From the NCBI GenBank assembly GCA_014529385.2, contig CM043945.1:141276241-141340240 (forward strand): a DNA stretch of 64,000 bases, in the 5' to 3' direction. Source of the stretch: Adiantum capillus-veneris (lineage: Eukaryota; Streptophyta; Polypodiopsida; Polypodiales; Pteridaceae). Position 1 is the first letter of the stretch. The number at the start of each line of letters is the position of its first letter. A program made the position numbers and the translations under genes. Shown piece after piece: positions 22,559 through 33,816 of this stretch. The notes beneath the pieces were generated by a model. The model was given only the letters and a program-made list of their open reading frames with translations. It did no database searches and was not told where the DNA came from.

Positions 22559-24547
22559 TGAGAGTGGATTTTTGAGATGGGGATCAACTCAAGGCTCCCA
22601 CCAGACAACCACTCTGTGAGACCCTACACACGCATATTTCTTAGGGGCACCACCCTCTTTTATGGAGAAAGAAGGAAACCAAAACAAACCATATACAACA
22701 CACACACGCACACACACACACACACACTCACACCTTCCTTATGTGCTTCAACACAAAATGCCCTTCAACACACTCCTTAAGCAATCCCTTTGAACACTGC
22801 ACAAACTCACATGCAAAGATTGACCTTCACCATATTAGTGCTCATATACTTCTAAGAAAAGCAAGCACTAAACCTCAAAACTCAAAACACCATAATGCAC
22901 AAATACTTGCCAACACCTTTCCTTTCCCAAAAGAAGAGACTACTTACACACATAAGGCGGCATGCATAGAGAGCTCTTCTCCATCTATGCAGCCCCAAGA
23001 CTTACTTACACACAACATAAGAAGAGAAGCCAAGCAAATAGACACCATGGTGCACAAAAACTTTCTCAACAAACAAGCAACCCAATGAGCACAAAACATG
23101 AGAAGCTGCCAAGATATGCTTACCAATTTTGCATGCGTTTAGAGCAAAAGTGTGACGACGACACCCCAATAGCAACGATTTGTTGATCAAACCATGAGAT
23201 AGATCATTGAACTTGATATCCTTGATCTCATATAGAATCTACAATCCTTATTTAGGGATGAGTATGGTAAGAGAAATATTTGCAAGAGAATGGTAGCAAT
23301 AGCATATTGATGCTCTCTCTATGGTGCCGCTTATGATAGCGAGCTTAGGAAATGGATAGGGAGACAAGAGGAGAGAGAGATTAGGGCTTTCCTAACCTTA
23401 CAGGAGCTTATTTGCAGCAATGGAGTAGGTGTGTGTATTTTTGTGCTTGCCAAAGGGCCTTTTTATAGTTGTACAAGACCTTGGGTTAGGTTAAAGTTGA
23501 CTAGGGTAGGTAACTAACCATAGTTAGCTTCGCTTTTGACCATTCCTTCAATTATGCAAATAAGGGACTTATTTTTTCATTAAAAATAGCTTTTTAGGTA
23601 GTGGAGGCTCCATAAGGGTTGATAATGTATGTGGGCCCCACCATGATGTCCCTCCAGTGGCTCTTGCAGAGTGTCCCCATCCTGTTTGTTGTGTCTCTAG
23701 AAGCATCTTGAGCCGACCCCTCCACATGCAAGTGGTTTTTAACTCCCCATTGGTATTTTAGAATGTTGAAGAAGTCAAGAAAACTTTTCACCTTTGTGGT
23801 TTACCTGATTGTAACTTTGACCTGCAGTAACAGTGTCCGCAGCACCTTGTTTTCACCATAACTTTCAGCCTGTAACTCAGAATTGGGTGTTGTAAAAGGC
23901 AAAGTTGAACTTCTCAAAGTGTTTAAGCTGATTTTGGAGTGTTCCTCAAGTATACGCATGAGCTAAGGCGTTCAAGATGCATCCAGAACACCTTTTGAAC
24001 CAAGTCTCCTTGTAGGGGGTCCTTTAGCATGCATCCAAGGTGTAGCATGCTTTTTCAAAAGAGAATCCACCTTAAACAAATGAGGTAGGCTCCAATAAAG
24101 TTTTATTTATTGGGGATATACATTATATTTAAGAGTTGTTGACCAACACAAGTAAATGATCCAAGACTTAGGTCACATAGTGGTGGGGAAGGGAAGGCCT
24201 ACAAGGTTAACCCTACCCTTGAGAGAAGATGGGTAAGATAAGTGCCCATAAATTATTTATTTACAAATTATGGGATGTAGATAGCTATTGAAATTAGTAA
24301 AGGTAATTAGTTAAAAGACTATACAGTAAAAAAACTACGAGAGTAGTATTAAGTTTACTATTTACATTTAGCATGAAGAGAGAAATATGATGTAAATGCA
24401 TAAAGATCTAAGAAGGGTAAGGTGTTTGTATGGAAAACGGCTATTAAGGAAAGAGAGAATGAACGCTAGGTTTAAACTTTGATAAAAAACATATACATTT
24501 GAGTAGAAATGTAGTGCAAATGCAAGGTTACCATTTAACGCTACTCA
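22559..24547 (-). repeat. Tat-outer 5' LTR (1,989 bp)
   Basis: It pairs with 3,276-5,266 and has an (AC)n run at about 22,698-22,730. No gene is supported inside it. Confidence 0.92.
23461..23467 (-). promoter_or_regulatory. TATA box of the Tat-outer 5' LTR
   Basis: TATAAAA on the minus strand about 1.1 kb into the LTR, conserved in the other LTR copy. Confidence 0.5.
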
Positions 24548-24551
24548 ATGT

Positions 24552-25194
24552 AAAGTCCTCCAGACTTTACTCCATGTGCTATTGTCATAGAACCCTTTGA
24601 TATCTTCCACATGCTCTGTCCAAAAATGGTGACGTAGCCAGCATCATCAAGTAAACATGTGCGGGAACATGTCTCACATTCTTCAGCGTGAAAGAAGAGC
24701 CATTCTGAAACTTCAATTGAACATCTCCAACACCTAAGATCTCACATGTCTGCCCATTGCCTAGCCGAACATGATCTTTAGTGGTCACATAAGAAGTAAA
24801 CCACTCCTTGTTTGGAGACACATGAAGTGATGCCCCTGAGTCTATAATCCAGTCACTCAGTTCATTTTCATCAGATGCTGTAAGAAGAGCTGAGTCCATT
24901 GTATTCTTCAAGCAGTAGATGTCTCCTGACACTAGACTGTCATCCTCTGCAACAGTGTTTGTCACATTTATTTCTTGAATCTTCACTGAGGACTTGTTCT
25001 TCTCACCATGGTCTTCAGCTTTCTCTTTGCCTTTTTCTGCTTTCCATTCTCTGCAGTCTCTTTTCATGTGACCCTTCTTACCACAATGGTAGCATTCTAT
25101 GTCACTCTTGCCTTTAGCACTGCGGGACTTGCTACGAGACGGATTCCTCTTTCCACCTTTGTACTTTTCTTTGGTCCTTCCCCTGACAACTAAG
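24552..25194 (-). pseudogene. Copia-1 zinc knuckle and protease
   Basis: On the minus strand a CCHC knuckle (CYHCGKKGHMKRDC) is followed by a charged linker and the aspartic protease with DSGASLHVSP. A small deletion with frameshift near 24,660-24,680 removes part of the stretch after NVRHVPA. After it the GAG-pre-integrase frame resumes and runs in frame across the Tat-outer site to 3,271. Upstream it joins gag at 30,427 in frame across Copia-2. Confidence 0.88.
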
Positions 25195-25518
25195 TGTTGA
25201 GATGTCGAGCTCTACACCTTGAGTTGGCATCCACTACGGGTCTTGGCCGCTTACGGAATTTACTCACTGGCGCGTTAGGTGACCGACACGGAGGATCTCT
25301 GCCAGTGATTCTACAGCTGGACTACACATATAGTGCCAGCCTAGTACGCTTCTAGCGAGTTCACACTTAGTGACCGCATGTACATATGTGCTACTTTTCA
25401 GCTTTAGCACTTAGTCATTTTGTACTCTCTTTTTTGTAAAGAAGAAGAAGAAGCTTTCCATCTGTGTGTGTGCTTTGTGCTTGTCTTGTGTAGCTCTCTT
25501 GCATCCTCATTCTTTACA
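25195..25518 (+). repeat. Copia-2 5' LTR
   Basis: 324 bp with TG...CA termini; near-identical to 30,105-30,426. Confidence 0.95.
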
Positions 25519-25530
25519 TGGTATCAGAGC
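25519..25530 (+). other. Copia-2 primer binding site
   Basis: TGGTATCAGAGC immediately after the LTR, the usual initiator Met-tRNA site of plant copia elements. Confidence 0.9.
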
Positions 25531-25775
25531 CTGGTGGAGGCAAGAGAGGCTAAGAGAGCAAGAACATCACAATCCCTTCGTTCGCAATCCACGAGTTTCT
25601 GAACAGGTCTCCAAAGTGCAGTATACAGAGATTTACTATACAAGTACAGTGGTTGTATGTACGCTTGATTGTGGACACTCGTTGAGTGTAGAAAGCGTTA
25701 CAGGTACCACGATAGCAGGTTCAGCAGATTTGCAGGTTTTTGCAGATTGCAGCTATTTTGTCTTAGTGCTTCAAG

Positions 25776-28700
25776 ATGTCTGACGGTTTTAGTCAGATTG
25801 TTACTAAGAAGCTTGAGAAAAATAACTACCCTGCATGGAAGTTCAGAATAACAAATTTCCTAAAAGGAAAAGGTTATTGGGACTATGTAGAAGGAGACAA
25901 TGAAAAGGAACCAGAGATTCCCAAGGCAAATGCTACAGTAGAACAAAGGAAATCTTTGAGGGACTGGCAACAAGGTCAGAGCAAAGTGATGTATTGGCTT
26001 TCTATGAGCATCACAGATGGCATGATGGGTTGTCTACAGGATGCTGAAACCCCCGCCATTGCATGGAGAAACTTAGGCAGAGTGTTCGAGGTGAACACCA
26101 AGGCCAGGAAGCTTCAACTAAAGTCGGAGCTAAATCAGGCTAAGAGGAACAACCTCTCAATCAATGATTATGCCTTGAAGATCAAGAGTATCATTGAGGC
26201 TCTTGGATCTATTAAAGTCTCACTGGAAGACGATGACATTGTCCGTGCATGCTTGGATGGTCTAGGAGATGAGTATGTATATTTTAGGTCTTCCATGAAT
26301 ACAAGAGACGACATCCCCGTGTTCCAAAATTTGATTTCTATGCTTATTCTTGAGGAGAAGAACCTTGACACATCTTCTTCTCATGGCAGAAATAATTCTG
26401 AACAGGCCTTCTATTCTAACTCCAACAGAGGTAGAGGTAGAGGTCGTGGTCGAGGCCCAAGGGGTTGCAGGGGCCAATTTCTGGAAGGTCAATCAAATCA
26501 AAACAATACAGGTGGCAGCGGAAACCAGTCTCAAGGCAGGGGGAGTCAAAGAGGTCGTGGTGTAGGATCAAGCAGGCAGCAACATACTCCAGATAGCAAA
26601 GAATGTTGTACTTGCTGTGGTGAAAGAGGTCACATGTCACGTGACTGTCCAAAGGGAAAAGAAAGTGGAAAGAGAGAACAGGGCAACTATGCATCTACTA
26701 GCAGAGATGAAGATAACAGTAAAAATGAACGCATGTTTGTTATGCAGCATGTAATGAATACAATGACTACAGAGAATTCCACCCAAGATGATGTTTGGTA
26801 TGTGGATTCAGGTGCCTCTAATCACATGACGTCTCGTGGAGAGTGGTTTAGAGATATGTGCAAACCAGATGTGTCAGGCTATGTGCAGACAGGAGATGAC
26901 ACAGCTCACCCCTTTGCTCATGTAGGGGACATACCTCTAAATACGAAGAGTGGGAAATCAAAGTACTTAGCAGATGTACTTCATGTACCAAACATTACAA
27001 AGAATCTTGTTTCTGTTGGACAAATGGTTGAGCAGGGTTTGCAGGTTCGCTTCAATCCAAATGGCTGTTATGTAGAAGATTTCCAGAATGGCTGTAAGCT
27101 AATCACAAAGGGCAAATGTGTGGGCAGAATGTTTACGCTGAATGTAGACATGCGTGAGGTAAAAGCTGCATTATTTGCACAGGGCACAGGTGTTGTGGCT
27201 GATGTTGAGATTTGGCACAAACGCATTGGCCATGTCAATGAGCAGAGATTGCGCAGCATGCAATTAAAACAGATTGTAAAAGGCTTGCCCAAATTCAAGG
27301 TGGATGGTATGCATAAAGTGTGTGCAGCATGCCAGTTTGGAAAACAGTCAAAGGGCTCATTTCCACATGAGCGCAATGTATGTAAAAATCCACTTGAGGT
27401 GGTGCACACAGATGTTTGGGGTCCAACTGATACTGCAAGTATACATGGTTGCAGGTATTATGTCTCTTTCATTGATGACCATACAAGGAAAGTATGGGTC
27501 TACTTCATGCGTAACAAAAGTGAAGTGTTTGGTCACTTTCAGAACTTCAAAGTCATGATTGAGAAGGAGACAGATATGCAAATCAAGACATTGAGGTCAG
27601 ATGGAGGGGAAGAGTACTTCTCCAATGATTTTTCAGATTTTCTGCGAATGCATGGTATACGCAGGCAGTTTACATGCAGATATACTCCACAACAAAATGG
27701 GGTCGTAGAAAGGAAAAACAGGCACATTGCAGAGGTTGCACGTGCATTGATGAATGAGAAGAACATGCCTCATCATTTTTGGGCTGAAGCTGTAAATGCA
27801 GTTGTGTACATTATGAACAGGACACCTACAGCTGCGGTGCATGATGTAACACCTGAGGAAAAGTTTACAGGTACAAAGCCTGATTTGGCACACTTGAAAG
27901 TGTTTGGCTGCATAGCTTACGTGCATGTATTAGGTGAGTTGCGTAGGAAATTGGATCCTAAAGCAGAGAAATGTATTCTTGTGGGATATTCCCTTGAACA
28001 AAAGGGGTACAGGTGCTATAATCCTACTACACGAGAATTACGAGTGAGCAGAGATGTAGTCTTTGATGAGATGAGCAGCTGGTACAGTAATGCACATGGC
28101 ACTATTGGGGCTGATGTAAAAGATGATGTGGTTGTACAAAATGTGAGTCCACAGTCACAGGTTTTGAGTGGACCACAAGAGTCCTCTTCTTGTGGCTCTA
28201 TTGAGAATCCATGGAATGGTAGACTACGTACGCAGGTTACTCCACCAGCAGGTACAGGGAATGTATCACGATAAGGAAAGGAAAAGGTTGATGAACCTCC
28301 CTTTATGGCTGATGCATCATCAGGTTTTTCACATGTAGACATGGATTCAGATGGTTCTGAACAAAGTCTTGATGAGGAATTTGGAATTCCGGCTATCAGG
28401 ACACCTGGTGTAAGGAAAGTACAAGAAGATGTTAGAGGGCAAAGGAGTGACCCAGGACCGCGCAGATCTAACAGAGTCAGAAATCCAGTTTAGAAATTGA
28501 CTTATAATGGGTATCTAGCGCATCACCAAGCCTACATGGCTAAGGTGATACAGGATGTGGAGCCCACATGTTTTGAGGATGCAGTTGGAAATGTGCATTG
28601 GGATGATGCAATGAATGAAGAGATGGCTGCATTGGAAGCAAACGACACATTAGAGTTGGTGCCATTGCCAAGTGGCAAGAAAGCTATTGGCTGTAAATGG

Positions 28701-30054
28701 GTGTATAAAACCAAGCATAAGGCTGATGGTAACATTGAGAGTCACAAGGCAAGGCTGGTCGCAAAGGGTTATGCACAGAAGTATGGCATAGACTATGAGG
28801 AGACCTTTGCTCCAGTGGCAAAGATGACGACTGTGAGAGCTGTCATAGCAGTGGCTGCATCTAGAGGATGGATTATGCATCAAATGGATGTAAAGAATGC
28901 CTTCTTGAATGGTGAGTTGCAAGAGGAAGTGTATATGGATCAGCCACCTGGTTATGTTGATCCAGGTTACCCAGATTATGTATGCAGACTTCTCAAAGCT
29001 TTGTATGGTTTGAAGCAGGGCTCTAGAGCATGGTATGACAGGATTGCCACGTATCTTGTCAGTATTGGTTTTAGGAGAGCTCATGCTGATCATTCACTCT
29101 ATGTACGTGAGAGTGATGTGGGGATTGTGGTCATTACCATATATGAAAATGACCTTATTATTGTTGGTGACAATGCTATGGAGATTGACCATGTGAAGGG
29201 TCTTCTCAAACAGGAGTTTGAAATGAAAGATTTAGGCGAGTTGCGCTACTTTCTTGGCATTGAGGTGATCAGGACTCCAGAGGGTGTATGGCTATCATAG
29301 AGACAGTATGCTTTGGACATGTTGTCAAAGTATGGTATGGCTGATTGTAAGCCAATTTCTATTCCCTTGGATGTGAATGTAAAGCTGAGTGCAGAGAAAG
29401 GTGATGTTGTTGAGGATGTCAATATGTACATGAAGATTGTGGGTAGTCTAATCTACTTGACTATCACAATGCCAGACTTGAGCTACACAGTAGGCTTGGA
29501 GAGTCATTTCATGATGCAGCTTTCGAGGAAGCCACATTTGGATGGAGTACAACGCACACTTCGGTATGTGCAAGGGACTCTTGACTACGCATTGTTCTAT
29601 GCAACAGATGTGCCATTAGCATTGTATGGGTATACATATGTAGATTGGGCAGGTAGCATTGTTGATAGGAGATCTACGAGTGGCTTCATGTTCTCTTTTG
29701 GGAGTGCTGTTGTTACTTGGAGTAGCAAAAAGCAGCCTACGGTTGCTTTATCGAGCACAGAGGCCGAGTACAGGGGTGCAGCAGTTGCGGCGTGTGAGGT
29801 AGCTTGGCTATGCACATTACTTGAGGACTTGGGAGTGCAAGTGGACCAGCAGATTGTCATCCATTGTGACAACCTCAGCAGCATGCAGTTGGCTAGGAAC
29901 CCAGTGTTCCATGCCAGGACCAAAACACATAGAGGTCCATTACCACTACGTTCGAGAGCGAGTGTTGGCGGGTGACATCGACTTGGTCTACGTCAGCACA
30001 GAGGAGCAGATAGCGGATATCTTTGCCAAGGTCCTCGAAGATGAGAAGCTTTGA
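25776..30054 (+). pseudogene. Copia-2 gag-pol
   Basis: From ATG 25,776: gag (NNYPAWKFRITNFLKGKGYW), zinc knuckle CTCCGERGHMSRDC, protease DSGASNHM, integrase with zinc site (WHKRIGH, CAACQFGK) and triad (HTDVWGP, RSDGGEE, NGVVERKN), RT, RNase H (SSTEAEYRGAAVAACEVAWL). In-frame stops at 28,272-28,274, 28,491-28,493 and 29,298-29,300 are each TAA or TAG; a frameshift follows near 29,920, and the last frame ends at 30,054. RT's catalytic YVDD reads YEND. The element cannot encode its own cDNA synthesis. Confidence 0.92.
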
Positions 30055-30095
30055 TGTTTCCGGACTATGCTTGGACTCTGCGACATGCAGAGCTC

Positions 30096-30104
30096 GAGGG
30101 GGAG
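30096..30104 (+). other. Copia-2 polypurine tract
   Basis: GAGGGGGAG immediately before the 3' LTR. Confidence 0.75.
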
Positions 30105-30426
30105 TGTTGAGATGTCGAGCTCTACACCTTGAGCTGGCATCCACTACGGGTCTTGGCCGCTTACGGCATTTACTCACTGGAGCGTTAGGTGACCGACACA
30201 GAGGATCTCTGCTAGTGATTCTACAGCTGGACTACACATATAGTGCCAGCCTAGTACGCTTCTAGCGAGTTCACACTTAGTGATTGCATGTACATATGTG
30301 CTACTTTTCAGCTTTAGCACTTAGTCATTTTGTACTCTCTTTTCTGTAAAGAAGAAGGAGAAGCTTTCCATCTCTATGTGCTTTGTGCTTGTCTTGTGTA
30401 GCTCTCTTGCATCCTCATTCTTTACA
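30105..30426 (+). repeat. Copia-2 3' LTR
   Basis: 322 bp; about ten differences from the 5' LTR, including a short length change in a GT/AG-rich run. Confidence 0.95.
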
Positions 30427-31033
30427 CTAAGGCTGTTCCTTTGCCTTTGTCCATTGTCTTTCTATTGGTTTCTTCAGTAAGCAGACTTCCTTCTACACCT
30501 GCTATGTTCAAACCATCTGGAGGTGCAGAATTACTCAAAGCTGTGCGAAAAGTGTCCCAACTTTTCGGTAATGTGATCAAGAGGAACATAGCTCTAACAG
30601 GTTCATCAAACTTGATACCTTGAGCTGACAACTGACTATAGATTGTGTTGAATTCATTCAGATGATTGGACATAGGTGTCCCTTCTTTCATCTTCAAGTC
30701 AACAAGCTTCTTAAGCCAGTATACCTGTGAAGCTGCACTCTGCTTCTCATAAAGATCACTTAGCTTTAACCATGCTTGATAAGCCGACATCTCGTCTGCT
30801 ACATTGAAGTAAACGCTTTCTGCCAAAGTTAGCATAATGGTAGAATGTGCCAATTCATCCATTTCGCTCCATTCATCTTCGTCCATATCTTCTGGTTTTA
30901 TCCCCTTGAGCTTTATAGGTTTTATCTGCTTCTTTTGTACCAACACGTGCCAAACCTGCTTCTTCCACAATGGGAAATTGGTTCCATCCAGCTTCTTGAT
31001 ATTGTAAAGAGCAGTGTCCTGTGATCCAGCCAT
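30427..31033 (-). pseudogene. Copia-1 gag
   Basis: The ATG is at 31,033. A copia gag of the UBN2 type is visible: LDGTNFPLWKKQV near the start, WLKLSDLYE and LKKLVDLKMKEG in the middle, LPKSWDTFRTAL toward the end. The frame is open to the Copia-2 insertion at 30,427 and continues without loss into the zinc knuckle at 25,189. It would form the particle shell. This is one of the better preserved parts of Copia-1. Confidence 0.9.
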
Positions 31034-32078
31034 AGCTACGGTTCACAATAGTTTACTTTTCTGGGAAAAATTCGGCAGAGTTTCCCCTGTAAACTGATCT
31101 CTGAACCAATATCAACCTGTCAAATGAACCAAGAAAGCTTCAAATTCTGCAGAAATTTTGGTAGAGTCTCCTTTGTAAAATGGCTCTGGTGTACTAAAAA
31201 ACAGACCAAAAAACAGATCAAAAAACACTGTCTCTTTGACACTGTAAGCTGCGGGTAAACCTGTCTTGCACCTGTACTGTCTCTCACTGTCCTGTCACTG
31301 TCCTATAAGCATAGACTGCGACAATGCCTCAACGGAAATAAAGCAAAGATGCAATCCCAACTGTCTAACTCATAGTCAATACATCCTAGCTGCCTATCTA
31401 AGGGTGATCGAGGGATCGCTCCAAGACCTATATCACCGAAAGGATCTCAACATTCGAGAATCCCCCAGCTCAATAAAACTTCACTCGACCCTCAACAAAG
31501 GCTGCAGTAGATCTGACAGTACATAGAGTTCCCACAAAGTCATACATCCACAAATTTCCCACTGTATGTTGTAACTGCTGCGGCGGTTGTTTGCTGCGTG
31601 ACTCACAGCCAGCAAACCCTCAACAGACATACATCATCTCTGACAATACATCCCATGTGGAAGTACCTGCAATGTCAGGATGAAATCTAGAATATCAAGC
31701 AGCAAACACAAGCTACTTGATGAACTAGTGGATGTCCCCTACAGTCTGTGTGTAGATGCGCCCGTGTCGTATGTGACACGCCTCCAAGAACTCTGAGCCT
31801 TCCTTCGATGTGTAGATAGCCACAAATCAACACTCTGGGAGTGTCGATATCCTCAGCACCTGCAGTCGTAGGCCAAAAACCCCAAATTTGCAGAGTCGGA
31901 TCTGCACCCGTCGAGACCACATACTCGAAAATGGCCTGCGTAGACCTTTGTCGAAGCCGAACGGTGGCCGATATGACCTCCCACGAGATTTGGGGCCGTG
32001 TCCTTGCCTGTCGAATTTCACTCCAATCTGAGTTGGTGACTCTAGCCTCCTACAGTGCTGCCCCGAGCCTCGATCTGA
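31034..32078 (-). other. Copia-1 untranslated leader
   Basis: About 1 kb lies between the primer binding site and gag, long for a copia leader. ORFs on both strands (for example 31,687-31,920 and 31,827-32,267) have no recognisable domain. I see no further feature. Confidence 0.6.
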
Positions 32079-32090
32079 GCTCTGATACCA
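32079..32090 (-). other. Copia-1 primer binding site
   Basis: TGGTATCAGAGC on the minus strand, two bases after the LTR end. Confidence 0.88.
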
Positions 32091-32092
32091 GT

Positions 32093-32288
32093 TGAAGGAG
32101 TACAAGCGGAAGTGTGATGCGAGAGAGAGAGAGAGCGAGAAGAAGAGCACGACGATATGGTGAACTCGCTCTACTGTAATGTGTAGCGCATAGTGAGTTC
32201 TTATTAGGTTTTTACAAAAGAATATGTGTACATACCTGGCGGCCCGCCCACTTACCTGGGCGACCACATTGGGCTTTATACCCCAACA
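32093..32288 (-). repeat. Copia-1 5' LTR (196 bp)
   Basis: On the minus strand it starts TGTTGGGGTATAAAG and ends CTTCA, with a (CT)n run. The boundary is set by TG...CA and the adjacent primer site. No second copy is in the window. Confidence 0.75.
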
Positions 32289-32488
32289 AATATTACATTA
32301 TTTCACATCATGTCCTTTTAGGTCTTAGCTGAAAAGATCTTTTTACAAATCAAAATATTACATTATTTCACATCATAGGATCAAAATTGTATGAATGTAC
32401 TACTAATGCTTTGTTCTTTAAGGTTTTCTAAATCAGTCCAAAAAAACAAAGATAAAATATTTTTTTTAATGAAATGGAGCCCATGCTC
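32289..32488. repeat. Spacer with a short direct repeat
   Basis: The string ATATTACATTATTTCACATC occurs near 32,290 and again about 58 bp later near 32,349. Otherwise AT-rich sequence with no gene seen. Confidence 0.6.
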
Positions 32489-32492
32489 TTAA

Positions 32493-33812
32493 CACTAGAA
32501 TGGTAACCTAACAGGACATAAAAGTGTCCTTTCAGGTTTTCTGAAAAAATTCCAAAACCATAGTAGATCCATTCATTTTGAAAAATCCTTTCATGAGCTT
32601 ATAGTTCAATAACTACTACATATGGAAAAAATGAGAAACTTGTAATTTTTCTCATCCCTTGGTCACTACAAGCCTCCAAAGTTGATGGACCAGTGCATTT
32701 TGCCCAAAACAACAATTTCTTACGGTTGATTGCATATAAATAAGAGTGGAGATTTTTGTAGGACATGAGATAAAATGCCCCGTTAACTTCAATGGGTTGG
32801 TGACCAAAACATATGGTTGCTTTTACCTCACTATTTTTTTTTTGGGCAAAAAAATAGGTACAAAAAAGTTGCATTTTTGCCATTCTGCTGACCTATCATC
32901 AAAGTTTCTATAGTCACGCTCAATACAGATACTATATACATGTTTTCTTTGTTCCCTTTGGGCCTCTCGATTCAAAAGGAGCCATGGAGCATGTCAAAAG
33001 GATAATGGATCTCTTACAATTGGAACCTTGGGGGCAATGATAAGGTGCTAAAGACAGCAAACATGAAAAAAATGGGTTTAGCATTGTGACCTCTAGAAAC
33101 CCATAGAAACTACTCAATATCTAGCCAAGTTTGTAGTCTATGATTAGATATGGTCACTACCTACAAAATAAACACAATTGGCCTAAGAAACTAGCAATAT
33201 TGAGAAAGTTATACTTGCTACTCTAAAATGTATTGTATTCTTCAGCAATCAAAAAACTCAACCATCATCATATACTATGCTATATGGCATATTAGGTCCC
33301 CCAAAACTCAAGGAAGATTAGCTTTATGTTATACATTACACTTACACAATCAAAATTGAATTTGGATATCAAGGAAGCCACCAAAAAATCATAAAAGTAC
33401 TAATTTTGGCCAAAAAAAACAGGATTATGCAATTCTTGTAAATTGGTCATAACTTTCAATTTTAACACTTAGCTCTCCCTACAAGCATCAAAACATGTTG
33501 ATAACTATGAAGGCCTAACCTCTAGCCATCTAAACCTCACAAACATAATGTTTAGAGTGGTATAGTTGCCAAAAATTGAAAAAAAGCCAAAAACAGGACC
33601 CGTTTTTTCACACAGTTTAGGTCAAAAAATGTTGTGCAAGAGTAAGGTTAATGGTGAGATCGATACTCAAAAAAAAATGCTGAGTTTTTTTCAGCTTATA
33701 AGGAAACTTTGTGGATATATAGCACCTAGAAATTCATTTTCATACTCTTCAAATAATTCAAGCAAAATGGTCACTTAACAGGACACAAAAGTGTCCTGTT
33801 ACCATTCTAATG
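32493..33812. mobile_element. TTAA-flanked non-coding element, copy B (complete)
   Basis: 1,320 bp. The left end is CACTAGAATGGTAAC and the right end, reversed, CATTAGAATGGTAAC. Both sides are flanked by TTAA (32,489-32,492 and 33,813-33,816). Just inside each end is a small hairpin, AGGACA(T/C)...TGTCCT. It has no coding capacity, so it would be moved in trans. TTAA duplications with a C-x-CTAGAA start are typical of piggyBac-type elements. CACTA-type ends with TTAA as part of the inverted repeat is the alternative. Related sequence at 1-836 and 61,216-61,432. Confidence 0.65.
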
Positions 33813-33816
33813 TTAA

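Larger units (their letters stand above)
3276..24547 (-). mobile_element. Tat-outer: Tat/OTA-like Ty3/gypsy element inserted in Copia-1
   Basis: The LTRs (3,276-5,266 and 22,559-24,547) begin TGAGAG and end CTACTCA on the plus strand, with TG...CA termini. The target duplication is ATGT (3,272-3,275 and 24,548-24,551). Coding is on the minus strand: two small ORFs, gag, protease, RT, RNase H, a second archaeal-type RNase H, then integrase. The dual RNase H is the hallmark of the plant Tat lineage. The span is 21.3 kb, of which 11.2 kb is Tat-inner, so the native size is about 10 kb. The element carries several stops and two RT frameshifts and is inactive. Confidence 0.92.
25195..30426 (+). 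mobile_element. Copia-2: Ty1/copia retrotransposon nested in Copia-1 gag
   Basis: 5,232 bp. The LTRs at 25,195-25,518 and 30,105-30,426 start TGTTGAGATG and end TTACA. The target duplication CTAAG is perfect (25,190-25,194 and 30,427-30,431). It has a Met-tRNA primer binding site and polypurine tract. Gag-pol is one frame with three internal stops and a late frameshift. The LTRs differ at roughly ten positions, so it is not recent. It lies opposite in strand to its host element. Confidence 0.95.
841..32288 (-). mobile_element. Copia-1: Ty1/copia retrotransposon, split by three insertions
   Basis: Read on the minus strand from the right: 5' LTR (32,093-32,288), Met-tRNA primer binding site, long leader, gag (31,033-30,427), Copia-2 insertion, zinc knuckle and protease (25,189-24,552), Tat-outer insertion, integrase and RT (3,271-1,378), RNase H (1,381-841), then the TTAA element. 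About 4.9 kb of native sequence remains. The joins across Copia-2 and Tat-outer keep the reading frame once one duplication copy is removed. The 3' LTR is outside the window. The 5-bp flank next to the LTR is AATAT (32,289-32,293), whose partner is not visible. The domain order gag-protease-integrase-RT-RNase H is the copia order. Confidence 0.9.

Noticed and set aside
31687-32267. ORFs in the Copia-1 leader and LTR as genes
   Set aside because: No domain, overlapping the LTR and primer binding site; typical chance ORFs.
32489-33816. Calling the TTAA element a CACTA transposon
   Set aside because: Its ends begin CACTAG, but the adjacent bases fit a 4-bp TTAA rather than a 3-bp duplication (TAA versus TTA), and no CACTA-type subterminal array is present. 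Kept as an open alternative.
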